Shown here: positions 12,606 to 24,839 of the stretch, piece by piece | Position numbering within the stretch: position 1 is the stretch's first letter | How the letters are laid out: the number at the start of each line of letters is the position of its first letter | Origin: Uranotaenia lowii | Lineage: Eukaryota > Arthropoda > Insecta > Diptera > Culicidae | Direction: 5' to 3' | DNA: 64,000 nucleotides | NCBI RefSeq assembly: GCF_029784155.1 | Contig: NC_073691.1 | Coordinates: 25,952,146-26,016,145 of the forward strand | Notes under the pieces: generated by a model | Seen by the model: the letters and a program-made list of their open reading frames with translations, nothing else | What the model was told of the DNA's origin: nothing | The model's database searches: none | Made by a program: the position numbers and the translations under genes

Positions 12606-13167
12606 TACCCAGCAAACATGAAATCGTATCGGAAATGATAGCTTAAGTCGCTTACAATGATGTTGCGAATCGCAATTCGAACTGCATAGTGAAAAGATCG
12701 TATAAAATGTCTTCCGAAGTCAGTTTAAATCGGATATGATAGAGAATCCGCCATGTTTGTAAATTTTTAAATGGTTTTGCTCTCGCGCAGGCTTCAAGTG
12801 AGAAAATCAACGTCATTTTCACTCTGCAACCAGCAGGCATCCAGACGATTAAAAATTTAATGGGAATTGAGTGATGTTGACCAATGAGAGAACTGGAAAA
12901 TATTGTCGCTGGCAACGATTTGAAGGCTATGAGAATAAAATCTTGCACTGTTTTGCATTTTCCGATAGCTACGAATAAGGTATCGGATAACGCCCAATTC
13001 ATAGAATTTTCGTCGTTTAAGAGAGAAATGCAATTTATATATGTATATTGCCTCCACTTTGGTAGGTAAATGCAGTTTTTTCAACTTTCAAACTATTATT
13101 CTATAATGTATATGGAACGTATATCAAAACAGCATAAAAATATAGCTACAAAAATGTTTGCTGGGTA
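12606..13167. mobile_element. TA-flanked MITE with CCCAGCAAACAT ends
   Basis: TACCCAGCAAACAT at 12606 is matched by its reverse complement ending at 13167, giving 12-bp inverted ends inside TA. The length of about 560 bp, lack of coding capacity and TA flank fit a non-autonomous Tc1/mariner-type element. Outside the ends the two sides are not obviously complementary, so the boundaries rest on the short ends. Confidence 0.65.
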
Positions 13168-14134
13168 ATTTTGATAATTGAAATCCATCGGAACTTCAAA
13201 CACCAGCTAGATTTATCGCCAGAACTGTCACCGGAGGTGTTATTAAGCTATTTCGATGAGCAACTGGGTCTCAATTCATTTATACGTGAAATCGTTATTT
13301 ACACTCAAATATATCGAAAACAATAATCCAAAAAGGATGAAATCAAGACGGAATTTCAAAGCGGAATTTAAACTCAATCTTAAATTCTGATTTCCTATTT
13401 CAAATTTCATACTCAAACACCATTTTCAACTTTAAACATCTTTGTACTGTGGGTGTCATTTGCATATTCCATCCCTTGATAGCCCCAAGAAAATGGGGGG
13501 GGGGGGACGCTGATGACAAGCTAAATGAAGATTTGTTTTGATGAACGTCAGCCCGTGAAGTTTCTCATGTAGCTATTGTGCAGACTTTGGACCGAAGCCA
13601 TTAATCCCAATTCTTGTTGCGTGCTACAGTTAGCTGCCTGCCTGCGGACTTTTGGGGCTCCCCTTCACATTCATTCATCATTTTGTATTTGACCCATTTG
13701 CTGTGTTTATTACTAAAGCTGTTCTTATTCAGTATTCACCTCAGCTCTGGTGTATAAATACTCATGAAAGTCTGCACATTTTCCGCTTTAATTAAACATT
13801 ATATATCATAATTTGAAAAAGTTGCCTTTTAAACGGAATTAAAAAAGAACAATTGTGAATTGGAATAAAAATTTAAGATCCTGTGTTAAAAACAAAGAGT
13901 TAATTTAAAGCAACTTTTTTTGGGTAAGATTGAAATTTGATAGAAAAACTTGGAATCATTGAGGTTTAATTTATTTTCGTATAAAAAAACCGGAGTCTAA
14001 ACTTAAAGCATCATCAGGAAAATTCAGCAACATTGTGGAATCCTTAATTTTAGAAAAAACAATACTGAAATCAAAATAAAAGCATGATTGTTGAATTTCG
14101 AGCAGGCTTGGATGCCTGAATAGATGGCAAAATG
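13168..14134. other. Unassigned AT-rich intronic stretch with a G12 run
   Basis: No supported gene. A homopolymer of 12 G lies at 13495-13506. Confidence 0.5.
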
Positions 14135-14480
14135 TAGATTTTAGATTCTAGATTCTAGATTCTAGATTCTAGATTCTAGATTCTAGATTCTAGATTGTAG
14201 ATTCTAGATTCTAGATTCTAGATTCTAGATTCTAGATTCTAGATTCTAGATTCTAGATTCTAGATTCTAGATTCTAGATTCTAGATTCTAGATTCTAGAT
14301 TCTAGATTCAAGATTCTAGATTCAAGATTCTAGATTCTAGATTTTAGATTCTAGATTCTAGAATCTAGATTCTAGATTCTAGATTCTAGATTCTAGATTC
14401 TGGAGTCTAGGTTCTAGATTCTAGATTCTAGATACTATATTCTAGATTCTAGATTCTAGATTCTAGATTCCAAGTTCCAG
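14135..14480. repeat. Second 7-bp satellite array (ATTCTAG)
   Basis: About 345 bp of the same ATTCTAG 7-mer as at 3591-5765, with similar single-base variants and one short orientation flip near 14365. It lies on the other side of the terminal exon, 8.4 kb from the main array, and inside the inferred intron. Confidence 0.95.
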
Positions 14481-15901
14481 ATCCTAGATATTGGAGACTA
14501 AAATTTAAGCATCATTTGCTGTACAATGGCAAATTGAGGCATCTGCACCAAAATGATAGCAAAAAAACGCAAGCAAAGCAAGGTGTCAATGATATTTCTT
14601 TAATAGCATACCTAGACCAAAAAGAGGTTCAAACAATCAGTTATGCCGTTCAAAGTTTTCTCTGATTAAAAAAACATTAGTTAGGAAGCAGAAACTAAAG
14701 AACTCCACCCTCAGCTACAACAAAAATAGCCCATTCATACAAAATTTGCATTACAATTGCAGAAGCATCTTTTGCTACCCTTTTATTTAAATTTTTGAAA
14801 GTCTTTCTATGGTTTGTAAAATGATTTGAAACGTTTTCTGAAAAATGCCCTTTTTTGTTTGAACCGATGCAATGATTTTTTTTTCACTTCCATTAAAAAA
14901 TTTCATGGAGATTAACCATAGCGATTTTTTCTGTGTTCATTTTCGAAAAGTTTTTCACAGTTTATTTCAATTTTGTCGATAAACAGCTTTTTTTTACATA
15001 CACGGTGATTTTGGGCAAGATGATGGACAAGGTTTGAAAATCATGAAAAATTTATTACGTGATAGATCTTTAACCAGATTTGTCAGTGTTACAGTTTACA
15101 TTGTTGATTCTAGACAATTTTACAGCTTTCATAAATTTTGTTTATTTAATTTCGATACCTCTGGGAAAGGCTTTCTTAGGCTGAATCATGAAAATTTTAT
15201 TATTTTGGTAATATGTATTGCTAATTTTGTAGTAAATGACTCAATTTAATCAATGTTTGGCATGATTTGCTGATGAAATTCCTGAAAAAAAGCATCACAC
15301 CCAACACAACACAACAAAATTCATATTTTTCTGAGGAGCAATGAATCTCAGAACTGATTATGACTTATTCAGGGGCGCTAAATTCAAATATTCAACAAGT
15401 TTTTTTGTCAGCTCTAGTTTTCGAGACAATTTTTATAAAAGGTAAAAAATAAGTCATTCAATGTGAGTACTTTTCTGAAAAAAACTGTAAAATACAAATA
15501 CTTATTGACTCAATGATCATTTTTTCCAAAAACCACTAGTAATTTTCAATTATGAGAAAAAATGTTCCAAACCTGCAACAACGAGAATTTTGACGAAATT
15601 TTGAAAAAAAAATTTAACTAAACTAGATCTTTGGTAATAACTTTTTAAATCGACAGTCAAATAATTTCGCAGTCTTCAAACAAAGTTGTTGAATAAATTA
15701 AAATCTTTAGTATCCAATATTCAAAAACTTTCTTTGATGATGTCAAAAGAAGATTTTATCTTATTTTTTTGGAATTTCTATAAATTGAATTGATTGTAAA
15801 TCAACTTTTGGTGTTTTTTTTTTTGAAGGTTCAATAATTTATCAGTTTATGAAAGATCGATTTTTCCCAACACAGATAAATTTAAAAATTTCCACATGCC
15901 G

Positions 15902-16868
15902 TACCGTCAAACGGGGCAACATGCAAAAGCAGGGTTAGATGCAACATTTGTATACCACAACACTCATTGAATTTTTATTTCAATATACTGTAATAAAGTT
16001 ATCATTGAATGATATCAAATTGATGATGACATAGTTTTTAACATCGTGAAAGAGTTTTTGAAAGTTTTTGATTGTCTTAAAAAATTTAAAAAATCTAGCA
16101 ATAAATTTACAATTTTTTACATTTTTCGATGCCGTAAAAAACTTTACTTAGTATGACGGATTGGCTTAATGATATCACCTACAAACTTTATACTGCTTTC
16201 ATTATCCTATACCAACACTGTTGGTGTATAAATATTTTTCGGGCAATTACCAAATTTTTTCAAACAAATATGTTTATAATTCAGTTAGCTGTCTGGGGCA
16301 AAATGCAACAAAAAGCAAATCAGAACTAAATCTCATAAATCGCATTTCCATATGCTGGGATGTGATTGTGTTGCATTATGCGTTTGTAAACATATAAATT
16401 TCATCTATCCTAAGAATTATTTTCATGATTTAAGCTAAAAGGATATTTTGTTGTATTTTTTACCCCTTAATGTATGCAGCAGATTAACACTTTATTCTTT
16501 AAAAAAATTTGACAAAAAAAATGGAAAATTTAATTCGAACAAAACCAAAAATTACTGCAATTGATGCATAATGCGTTATGACATCACAAATGTATCAAAA
16601 ACTATAAATTTTCAAACGTTTTCATCTAATTTTTCATTAATTACAGAATTTGTTGCAACATACCCCTTTTTCTTAGTTGGGTGAAAATCGCACGTCTTTG
16701 TAAATTTAAAAATAACTGGAAAAACCAATAATTTTTCTGACTACGTCAGTTTGGTGTCCCATCAACCTTAAAACTTTTGAAGTACAAGAGGTATGATTAT
16801 CTGTAATCATTGAGATTTTAGAAGCCAATGAAGTTGAAAATTGTTGCATGTTGCCCCAGTTGACGGTA
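15902..16868. mobile_element. TA-flanked MITE with CCGTCAA ends, inserted in a hAT copy
   Basis: Left end TACCGTCAAACGGGGC and right end GCCCCAGTTGACGGTA are near-perfect inverted repeats extending through GGGGCAACATGCAA. The GGGGCAA-ATGCAAC word recurs inside, near 16295 and inverted near 16651-16666 and 16842, as subterminal repeats. Removing the element and one TA restores ATGCCGTATCACCG, which matches the uninterrupted hAT copy near 54645 on the other strand. TA is therefore the target duplication. There is no coding capacity. Confidence 0.85.
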
Positions 16869-17085
16869 TCACCGAAAATTAAAATGATAGACGAAATCTG
16901 TGAAATGTTTTGAATTCAGGCCGCCAAAATATTACAAACTCAGTTATTTGAACATGTTTCTCTGTGTAATCGTTACAATTTATTGGGTTGAATCACAGAT
17001 TTAGAATTATAGTTTTTGTCGAGAAATCAGAATATTGCTGAGTGATGTCAATATTCTTCTCTATATATTCTATCTCTATTCTTGT

Positions 17086-17256
17086 ACGTCTCGGTGGTCG
17101 AGTGGTTAGCGTGGTAAGACGGTAATCGCTGTTTCACTGATGGCATGGGTTCGATTCCCATCTCGGTACTGGGTGTTAAATGTTAATCTTAAGTTGTCCA
17201 CGTCATTTATTCTGTCTGTAAAGCCTAAATTGGCTTAGACGGTGTTTGTCTTTTTT
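17086..17256 (+). mobile_element. tRNA-derived SINE, full-length copy
   Basis: An RNA polymerase III A box TGGTCGAGTGG (17095-17105) and a perfect B box GGTTCGATTCC (17148-17158) lie in an 80-base tRNA-like head. The 64-nt spread from A box to B box suggests a long variable arm, as in Ser/Leu tRNAs. The head is followed by a tRNA-unrelated tail of about 85 bp and a T run at 17251-17256. The acceptor stem does not pair properly and the tail recurs at 50997-51073, so this is a SINE and not a tRNA gene. It sits inside the hAT copy. Confidence 0.85.
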
Positions 17257-17484
17257 ATATTTGTAAAACTTTCCATATTTCTGTTATTCATCAAGATCAC
17301 AAATTTTTCCCTTCATCATACAATTTCAACTTTGCTTGGAACAAAAAATAATAACTTAACTATCTCCTAAATACCGTTTCTCCAATAAATAAAATTGCCT
17401 CTTTGCCGTTAAAAAAAACTCAATGAAAAGCTTAAATCCAACAAAAAAGTAAACAATCTGGATCCCTGGCTTTGCTAATCCCTG

Positions 17485-19670
17485 ATCTAGAGTATAAACA
17501 TCAGAGATTGAAATTTTCTTCAAATAAATTGAAATTTTTTTAGCTTTGTGTGTTTTTTTTCTTTTGAAGTACTTTTCTCTAGAAATTTTAATATTTTAAA
17601 TTGTATTGGCTGTTCCTAAATTTGATTTTTGAGTTCACGCGAACGTTGGTAGGACAAAACAAAAATCAGTTCACTTCTTCTGCAATTTTATAATTTATCA
17701 CTTTTATTTAGTTTAAAAAAAGCACTTGAGTTTCAATAGATTTTACTAATAACTTAAAAGTCCACACTAGGCAAAGGTTGAGAAACCTGCAACCGCTTCC
17801 AACAACTAAAATAGCTAACCATGGACTAGGCCATGTGTGGCCAAGATTTTCAACAGACGGGCCAAATTTTTAAAAAGTTTGGTTCGCTTGCCGGCCAAAC
17901 AACAAGGACTCTTTGATATTCAAAGAAAACAAGAATAACAAATTTTTGAAGACCCTATCAAAAAATCAAAAATTTCTGCAGCTACCTTTGAAAATTCATC
18001 AAACATTTTTTGATGTTTCGTATTTTTAACTTCAGCTATTTTGGACGCAAAGAGGATTTTTTTTTTTGAGTATCCCGTAGCTGATCTACAGTCTTTTCCT
18101 GAAGCACGTTTTTTTTGGATTTTCTCTTAGACTTTGAATAACGGAAAACTGTAGGTGAATATTGTCTGAGAAACCTATTTGAGTTACACTACGAGGCCTC
18201 CAAAACAATAAATTATGTAAAAAATCGGTTGAGAATCAAAAAAGATATAGTGGTTTTCAGCGAGGACTGTCAAATTGACATTTAAGGCATTTTATTTTCC
18301 AGGGTTTCCAGGGTGCGTTCATCAAAAGTAATAATACAAAATTAAAAATTTCAAGAATTCATTGAGAGTTCCCGAATAAATTGTGCAATTTGGATGCACC
18401 AGAATAAGGTTACAAGCCGCCAAACTTCCAATAGCGTCATATTGACGCTCAATTAGGGTTCAATCGATTTCATGGTCTTAAAATTTAGAAAAAAAAAATC
18501 ACCGCCACTTTTCCAAATTTTTCAAGCACACTGTTTTTCTTGAAAAAAAGTAAGAATTTTAATTTTTTTTTAAATTACTCAGCAGAAAAAAAATTTCACC
18601 GTTCTTAAGAGTTCCTAAGGCATTTGAAAGATAATTTTTCTTAACATGCTTAAGTTTCAACATTAGTGCCTAATATTGCAATAATTTCAGAAGTAAGGAC
18701 CTCCTGATCACTTTCGAGTTGAATCTCTAAATTTATATTTTTATGTTGTCGTGCATAATTAAAACGGTGAAAAATACAGTTGAATTTCATTATAATATTC
18801 CATAATACAAAATAGAACTATTGGATTTGATAAATTAGTCGGGAATGCATTCTATAAACAGGATGGGGAACCTTTTTCAAATAAAATTTTTTTTAAAACA
18901 AACAAATACAAATATTCAAATACATAAGTCGTCCTTCTCAGAGATTTACCAATACCAAATCGGTTATAGTTGAAATCTAGATGAATTTTATGCAACTGTC
19001 AATTCTATTGAGTTATTATAAAAAAAACTCAAAAACTGAGCACATTGTCAATACTAAGCTATTGGATTTTTTAAGAGTTTCCATAAATAATTTTTTTTTC
19101 TACTAGAGTTTTGAAAAAAGTTTAAATTTTGAAACATTTATAATTTGCAGAAGTTTAAAATTTTTGATGGTTTATTAAACTGTTTTATCATCCTTTCGAA
19201 AGTTATAGATTTTTTTTTTCAATGTAATGATTCATCTTGTGATGTCAAAGTTTGTTTGTCTATAAAATTTGTTTAAAAACATGTTAGAAAGCTGCTGTAT
19301 GAGAGCCTTTTCAATTTTTAATGGAACTGTCACTTACAAAAAGTATAAGCTACTGTAAAAATATTATTATGATTATAATGTGAATGTCTTTCGGAGCTTT
19401 TTTAAACGATTTGATATCGTCAGTTTATGAGCTTACTGTGCCCCAAGCCTTTCAAACGCCTCAAAATGAAAACTAGCATTGGCTTGAAAGCTCTCTATGG
19501 TCGCACAACGGTGAATCCGATGCAATTGCAATGGTATGAAGTTACAAAAACCAATCGGAATACATGGCAGAATATGGGATGGTGATTTTTTTTTTTAATT
19601 TTAAGAATTGAAAAATAATGTTATTGTAATTATTTCTTTATTCAATGGTAGCCTTTTTGTAAAATTACAT
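17485..19670. other. Unassigned AT-rich intronic stretch
   Basis: No supported gene. Possible worn hAT termini occur at 17771-17792 (minus strand, CAGGTTTCTCAACC) and 18861 (CAGGATGGGGAACC), and a GGCC-rich patch lies at 17838-17900, but the ends do not pair convincingly. A 7-bp-arm palindrome (AGCGTCA, TGACGCT) lies near 18433-18450. Confidence 0.4.
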
Positions 19671-20371
19671 TTAAGGGGGGGGGGGGGGGGGTAGGGTCTA
19701 ACGGGTATAAAAAAACACCATTTTCACGATTTTTTTCTAGAACTATCGTTCAAACAAATGTATTCAAATTTTTTGCATTATACAAAGCATTGTTAAAAGA
19801 ACATTTAGTAATTTTTTCGTAGAAAAATACTGAAAAATGAGCCGGTGACGGAGCACTTTCGAGGATGCCTTTTAAAAAACAGGATTTGCGGTGGACACTG
19901 TATCTCAGCACAGAATCATCTGAAGTCAAAAAATCAGAGCAAAATATTTTTAATAGATGTTTTTCTGGACCCCAACGTTTTTATTTAACTAAAAAATTTT
20001 TTTATGAAATTTTTGTGTAAAATCTCCCCAAAGTAAAAAAAAAACAAAAAAGAAAAACGTTGGGGTCTGGTATTTTATATGTAGAAAATATGTTCCAAAT
20101 TTGAAAAGAATCGGATAAGTAGTTTTCAAATGACGATGTCCACGGACTTTAAAAATGTGCTTTCGAGAAAAACGCGTTTGAAGTTTCTGCTCTTGCTTTC
20201 TTGCAGTATAAGATAGGAGGAGATAAAGGCCTATAATTTCTACAGTTTTGCTTCAATTGACTTGAAAATTTGACACAACATTCTTGAAATGTTTTACAAT
20301 AAGAAAATAAAAAAAAAATCGATTTTTTGAAAGTGTTAGACCCTACCCCCCCCCCCCCCCCCCCCCCTTAA
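19671..20371. mobile_element. TTAA-flanked element with homopolymeric G/C inverted ends
   Basis: The left end is TTAA followed by 17 G (19675-19691) and TAGGGTCTAAC. The right end is GTTAGACCCTA followed by 22 C (20346-20367) and TTAA. The TTAA duplication suggests a piggyBac-type non-autonomous element. Inside is a second inverted pair, GACCCCAACGTTTTT (19968) with AAAAACGTTGGGGTC (20053), with a 70-base loop. There is no open frame of note. Confidence 0.8.
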
Positions 20372-20573
20372 TCATATCAAAGAGATTTATCAGATTTTTT
20401 TTTTATTAGAATGCATTTGGCGTAGATTTTGGTACCTACATATTTTTGAAATGTTTTTTCCACAAAATTGCCACAAAAAGACAGTCCATGGTTTGGCCCC
20501 TCATGAACTAGGTTATAATGCGCATTTTCTGTCTTTTTGTCATCATAATTTAAATTTACATATTAGGGTAGAT

Positions 20574-21377
20574 AGATTTCGACAGCTTTTGCTTGATTTT
20601 TCAGAAAAACCATGTAAATAAACTATTTGACTAAAGTTTTTCATTTCAAATATGATTGGTTATATGAATCATACTTTTTTCTTCATTCTCCACCTTTTTT
20701 TATTGATCTAAAGTTCCAAAACAACGTTTTTATTATCCTTTTACGAAAACCTTTCGATGATCTAGTTTTCGACATTCAACTTTAGTTTTCGACACAAAAA
20801 GTTTTAGTTTCGGCAAACATATTTCCACCTCCTTTGTTAGCTCAGCAATATGAATATTTGCGTATGGAGTTGCTTGTCTACTTCACAGCGTTTTTTACAC
20901 CATGGAAACAGTATAAACACACCGAAGAAGATGGGTGTCAAAAAATCGATTATTATGTGAATTTTCAGCGCTAGTTTTTGACAGCTCAAAAAACAGTTGA
21001 AATTTCATTAAATGTTAACAAAAATTTGAAATAAAATACCGAAAAGATTGATTCCAGATCCTTATCCATCCATGTATTCCTTTTATGTTGCTTTTAATCA
21101 AATAAAAGGGGGATTTTTTCGTGATTCAAAATCATTCTTATTTGGTTTATGGCATTGAATTTTACAGTTGATTTAGAATGTTACTTTTTAATTATTGATT
21201 TACTACTATTCAATAACTCATTTAGAAGAATTTTTATATTCAACGTATACTAAAGTGGGAGAGAAAAAATAGAAATATATGAACATAGATAGCTTGAGCC
21301 ACCAAACAGTAAGAGCAGCCTTCCATTAAAATTTTGTTGAAAACTAGCTCCGGTCGGAATCTAGAGTATCTACCCTA
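20574..21377. mobile_element. TA-flanked MITE with GGGTAGATA ends
   Basis: TAGGGTAGATAGATTTCGAC at the left is matched at the right by the reverse complement of TAGGGTAGATACTCTAGATT (ending CTACCCTA, 21370-21377), imperfect but clear over about 25 bases. The flanking dinucleotide is TA. The interior of about 800 bp is AT-rich with no coding capacity. Confidence 0.7.
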
Positions 21378-21747
21378 CATATTTTAATCTAACAGACATA
21401 ACATTTAATTGACATATCATTCAATGCATCATATCACTAGACAATGTGTTTTTTCTTTATTGAACGCACATAAAAAGTCACTGGTCCAACCATAGATCCA
21501 TCGCATCAAAGATGCCAGATGTTTCATCAAAAACTGCCAAGTAAAAATAAGAATTTTCAGAAAATTTCTAAATTAATAGAAATAATTTGCCTCTTTGCTG
21601 AAATTGCAAAGACGTCTTAATTTATTCAATTATTTAAAGAAAGAAAAGTCTTGGCTGGCCTGAATTTTCTCTTGAAAATAAAAAATAATATCATCTGAAA
21701 CGAAGATAACTATCAGTTCAATGAGTTAAACTTATTTTATTACTGAT

Positions 21748-23156
21748 TTGTTCGATCAATTAACTTCAATCGTTTTTTTAAAGGCTAAACAAGGCATCAT
21801 TAAAGTTTCAGCGAATATCGGAAGTTATCCTTTGTCGCATATTAATAGTGTACAAAATACAATATTTTTACGTCCAGCTAGTGTTAACGAGGTTCGACTA
21901 GTAATACTATCTCATATAAATAAAAGGAGTCGTGGACCTGATGGATTTCCTGTAGATGCGTTAAAAAATAACAACGAAATTTTCTCTGGTATACTCTTGC
22001 AATATTTTAATCACAGGCTAGAGACAGGAGTTTATCCGGATTGTCTCAAAGTTGCAAAAGTTATTCCATTTTCAAGGCAGGTGATCCTCATGACGTAAAT
22101 AACTACCGTCCAATTTCAACCTTAAGTGTTTTGAGCAAAGTTTTTGAAAAATTTCTAATGAATAGAATTGAAAATTTTCTAAATCAGGAAAATATACTGT
22201 ACAAGTTGCAATATGGTTTCAGACCTGGATCGAGTACGCTAGATGCTATCACAGAATTAGTTGATTCTATTACTTCAAAAATTGATTCTAAGAATATCGT
22301 TGGTGCTTTGTTCTTGGATCTTGAAAAAGCCTTCGCACACTCAACCATGACATAGTATTATCCAAATTGAATGAATACGGAATAAGAGGTGCTGCTAATA
22401 ACATCCTTTGCAGTTATTTATCGAAAAAAAACAATTCGTAGCGCTCAAAAATATAAGAAGCGAGTTGAGAAACATTGATATTGGTGTACCCCAAGGAAGC
22501 AACATTGGTCCATTCAGCTGAAAATGATTTGAAGTTAATATTTTAAATGCAACTTGCATTCTCTAAACTATACAAAAACCAAATATTTTTTTTTTTCTTT
22601 TTGATAGGAGTTTAACCCGAAAACCAAATATATGTTTTTTCGTTCTTCACATAAAAAATGCTGTCAAATAATGACCCAATTATGGATGGAATTGTTATTG
22701 ATAGAGTTAATTACTTCAAGTACATAGGAATTTACTTGGATGAAAAAATTTCTTGGAGTTGTAACACAGATTTCTCCTCTTTCCGGTGTTTTGTGGACAT
22801 TAAGAAACATAGTGCCCAAGCATGTTTTTTCAAAGTTTTAGTATGCATTTATTCAGTCTCATCTAAACTCCCCTATTTTTAAATGAGGAAGAGCCTTCTT
22901 GTCACATCTTCAAAAACTTCAGACCCTACAGAATAGATGTTCGAAAAACATCTTCAGTCTACCCCTGCTTTTTCCTACCCAAAAGCTATACTCTCTGGGA
23001 ACGCATAGCATTCTTCCAATAACCAAACTCTGTAATTTGCAAACCGTTATATATGTTCATGATAATACACACTCGAGAAGCAATAACCAAAATTTAGTTA
23101 AAAACAATAAAAATGGTTTATTATTATCAATAAGTAAGAAAAAAAAAGGTTTATGA
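21748..23156 (+). pseudogene. Broken non-LTR retrotransposon reverse transcriptase (CR1/L2/Jockey-type)
   Basis: Three plus-strand fragments in different frames follow the order of a LINE reverse transcriptase. First comes GPDGFP with the upstream RT segment (21748-22098). Next is NNYRPIS, then VLSKVFEK and YGFRPGSST and the palm start FLDLEKAF (22041-22355). A C-terminal portion follows, with YIGIYLDEKISW (22658-22882) and a tail containing LQNRCSK (22899-23156). The catalytic YADD region is lost between 22355 and 22658. No endonuclease or ORF1 is visible upstream, so the copy is 5' truncated as well as frameshifted. The motif style fits the CR1/L2 or Jockey group; the clade is inferred. Confidence 0.8.
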
Positions 23157-23621
23157 AAAACCCTTCAATTTCGGTAACACAAAATTCTCGAGCGTATTAC
23201 CAAAAACGAAAGGGCCTGTATCAATTTGCTAACCAAGTATGAACAAATTTGTGCTTTTATTTTTTTGTGTTAACAGATTATCACCGCTGGTTTTATGATT
23301 TAATTGAATGATTAATGGCATTTCGGTGAACTATACAATCCAATAGGAAGAATATCAAATGAAAGAAATGAAAATTATAGACGGTTGGATTAGATTAGGA
23401 AGCATGAAAGGTGGTGAAAATGAATCAAGAGCGTGATTTGAGAAAACTTCTTGCCGCACAGCTTTTATTTTTACTGTGTACCACATTATGTCAAGCAAAA
23501 TGAGAGCGAATTCGGCTCTCAAGGCGTGATTACTAAATTTTCTATGATTTTGACATAAAACTTGTTCAGGTAATTTTTTAAAAATTTGACCATTTTGACA
23601 GTTTTTTTTTCATATTTGTAA

Positions 23622-24161
23622 TACAGACCCCGTTCGATTTTGGCAACATGCCCGTACATTTTGTGTTTCCAAATTCAAATGTTGCCAAAATCGAACGGTT
23701 TCTTTCACAACTTCTTTTCCTATTATTACTATCAAAAACGTTATTTTTAGTCGATTGTTGTCATTTTTATTTTTTTCCATTTTTCCATTTAAATTTTGCG
23801 CTTTTTTTGTTTTTTTTTTATAATGTTTGTCTTATTTGTCATATTTGCTGTTTTTGTCATTTTTCATTATTTTTAAGTTATTTTTTGTCATTTTTAGTCT
23901 TTTATTTGAATTTGTTTTGAACTTTTTGAAGTTTTCATCTGTTGTCAATATTGAGTACTTTATAAATTTAAAAAAAAAAACTTTTGTTTTAATTGTTGCA
24001 TTTTATCACCATTTCAGAACATAAAACGTATTTATGGTGTTTGTCTTAATTCAATTGGTCCTGTTAAAACGAAAACTAAAAGGTTTTGTTGTTTCTAAAA
24101 ACCGTTCGATTTCGGCACATGTGAAAAAATCGGATGTTGCCAAAAACGAACTGAGTCTGTA
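23622..24161. mobile_element. TA-flanked MITE whose two ends are each a fold-back hairpin
   Basis: The ends read TACAGAC...GTCTGTA. At the left, CCGTTCGATTTTGGCAACAT (from 23630) is repeated perfectly in inverted form ending at 23699, making a 20-bp stem with a loop of about 30 bases. At the right, a similar but less perfect inverted pair lies at about 24102-24152. The outer arms of the two ends are also complementary to each other. There is no coding capacity. A related end occurs alone near 23195-23219. Confidence 0.7.
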
Positions 24162-24255
24162 ATAAAAATTAAAAAAAAAAGTATAAATAACCCTATGAAA
24201 AAACTGTAAATAATGCGCCATATTCAAATCAAAACACATAAACCGTTTGTTATCA

Positions 24256-24262
24256 ACTTACT
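24256..24262 (-). promoter_or_regulatory. Candidate splice donor below a CpG-rich tract
   Basis: The minus-strand sequence reads GCGA then GTAAGTTG, a strong donor consensus with GT at 24261-24260. It lies just downstream, in minus-strand direction, of the CpG-rich tract at 24840-26600. It could end a non-coding first exon spliced to the acceptor at 12382. This is inferred from position and consensus only. Confidence 0.25.
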
Positions 24263-24839
24263 CGCACTGAAAAACTGCAATCTATCCGGTGCTGGACGAT
24301 AAATTTCAATCCTCATTCGACGACGGACGAAAACTCACGCAAAAACAACTCCACTCTATTCCATACCGATGGAAAACCCACAACAGTATCAATTTATAGA
24401 TTCTTCTTCTAACAGCATAATCACAAAAAAAAATGTAAACCCCCCTTTGCACACGAACACACTGATACAAATTTTTATTCCACAACTGTTGAAGATCGAA
24501 ATTCACTTTTCACATACTGAAAGGAATTTTTTTTTCGATTATCCCCATCAAAAATGCGCACAGAAAAAAAACCCAAAATTGCACTCCCAAAAGAAATAAT
24601 ATCGATTGACTCTGCTTTTTTGTTTGTTTTTTTTCAGTTTTGCGATCAAAATTTTTGTTGTTGCAACCTTCACGACAACTATAACAACAACAACGGACAG
24701 ACAAATTGTTCTCACAATTTACAGCAAGCGGGTTTTTTGCCTATACATACATTTTATCTCTCGCCCAAAACTTTTCGATTCGAATAAACTGAGAGGGGGA
24801 GAGGAGGCTCCCCAATAAAAAAAAAAACACACCACACTA

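Larger units (their letters stand above)
14995..17484 (-). mobile_element. hAT-family element, second copy, interrupted by a MITE and a SINE
   Basis: On the minus strand this region aligns collinearly by eye with the complete hAT element at 54010-55674 from about 54230 to 55560. Matches include the stretches around 15350-15440 (to 55170-55270), 15840 (to 54690), 16900-16990 (to 54520-54610) and 17290-17450 (to 54240-54390). It ends at 17484 with a hAT-like terminus reading CAGGGATTAGCAAAGCC on the minus strand. The opposite terminus is not found near 14995, so that side appears truncated. A 967-bp MITE (15902-16868) and a SINE (17086-17256) interrupt it. No transposase is preserved. Confidence 0.75.

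Noticed and set aside
17088..17170. Functional tRNA gene
   Set aside because: A and B boxes are intact but the acceptor stem does not pair and the 3' tail is a dispersed repeat, so it is the head of a SINE.
17760..18880. Further hAT element bounded by CAGGTTTCTCAACC and CAGGATGGGGAACC
   Set aside because: The two termini face the wrong way relative to each other and no target duplication was found.
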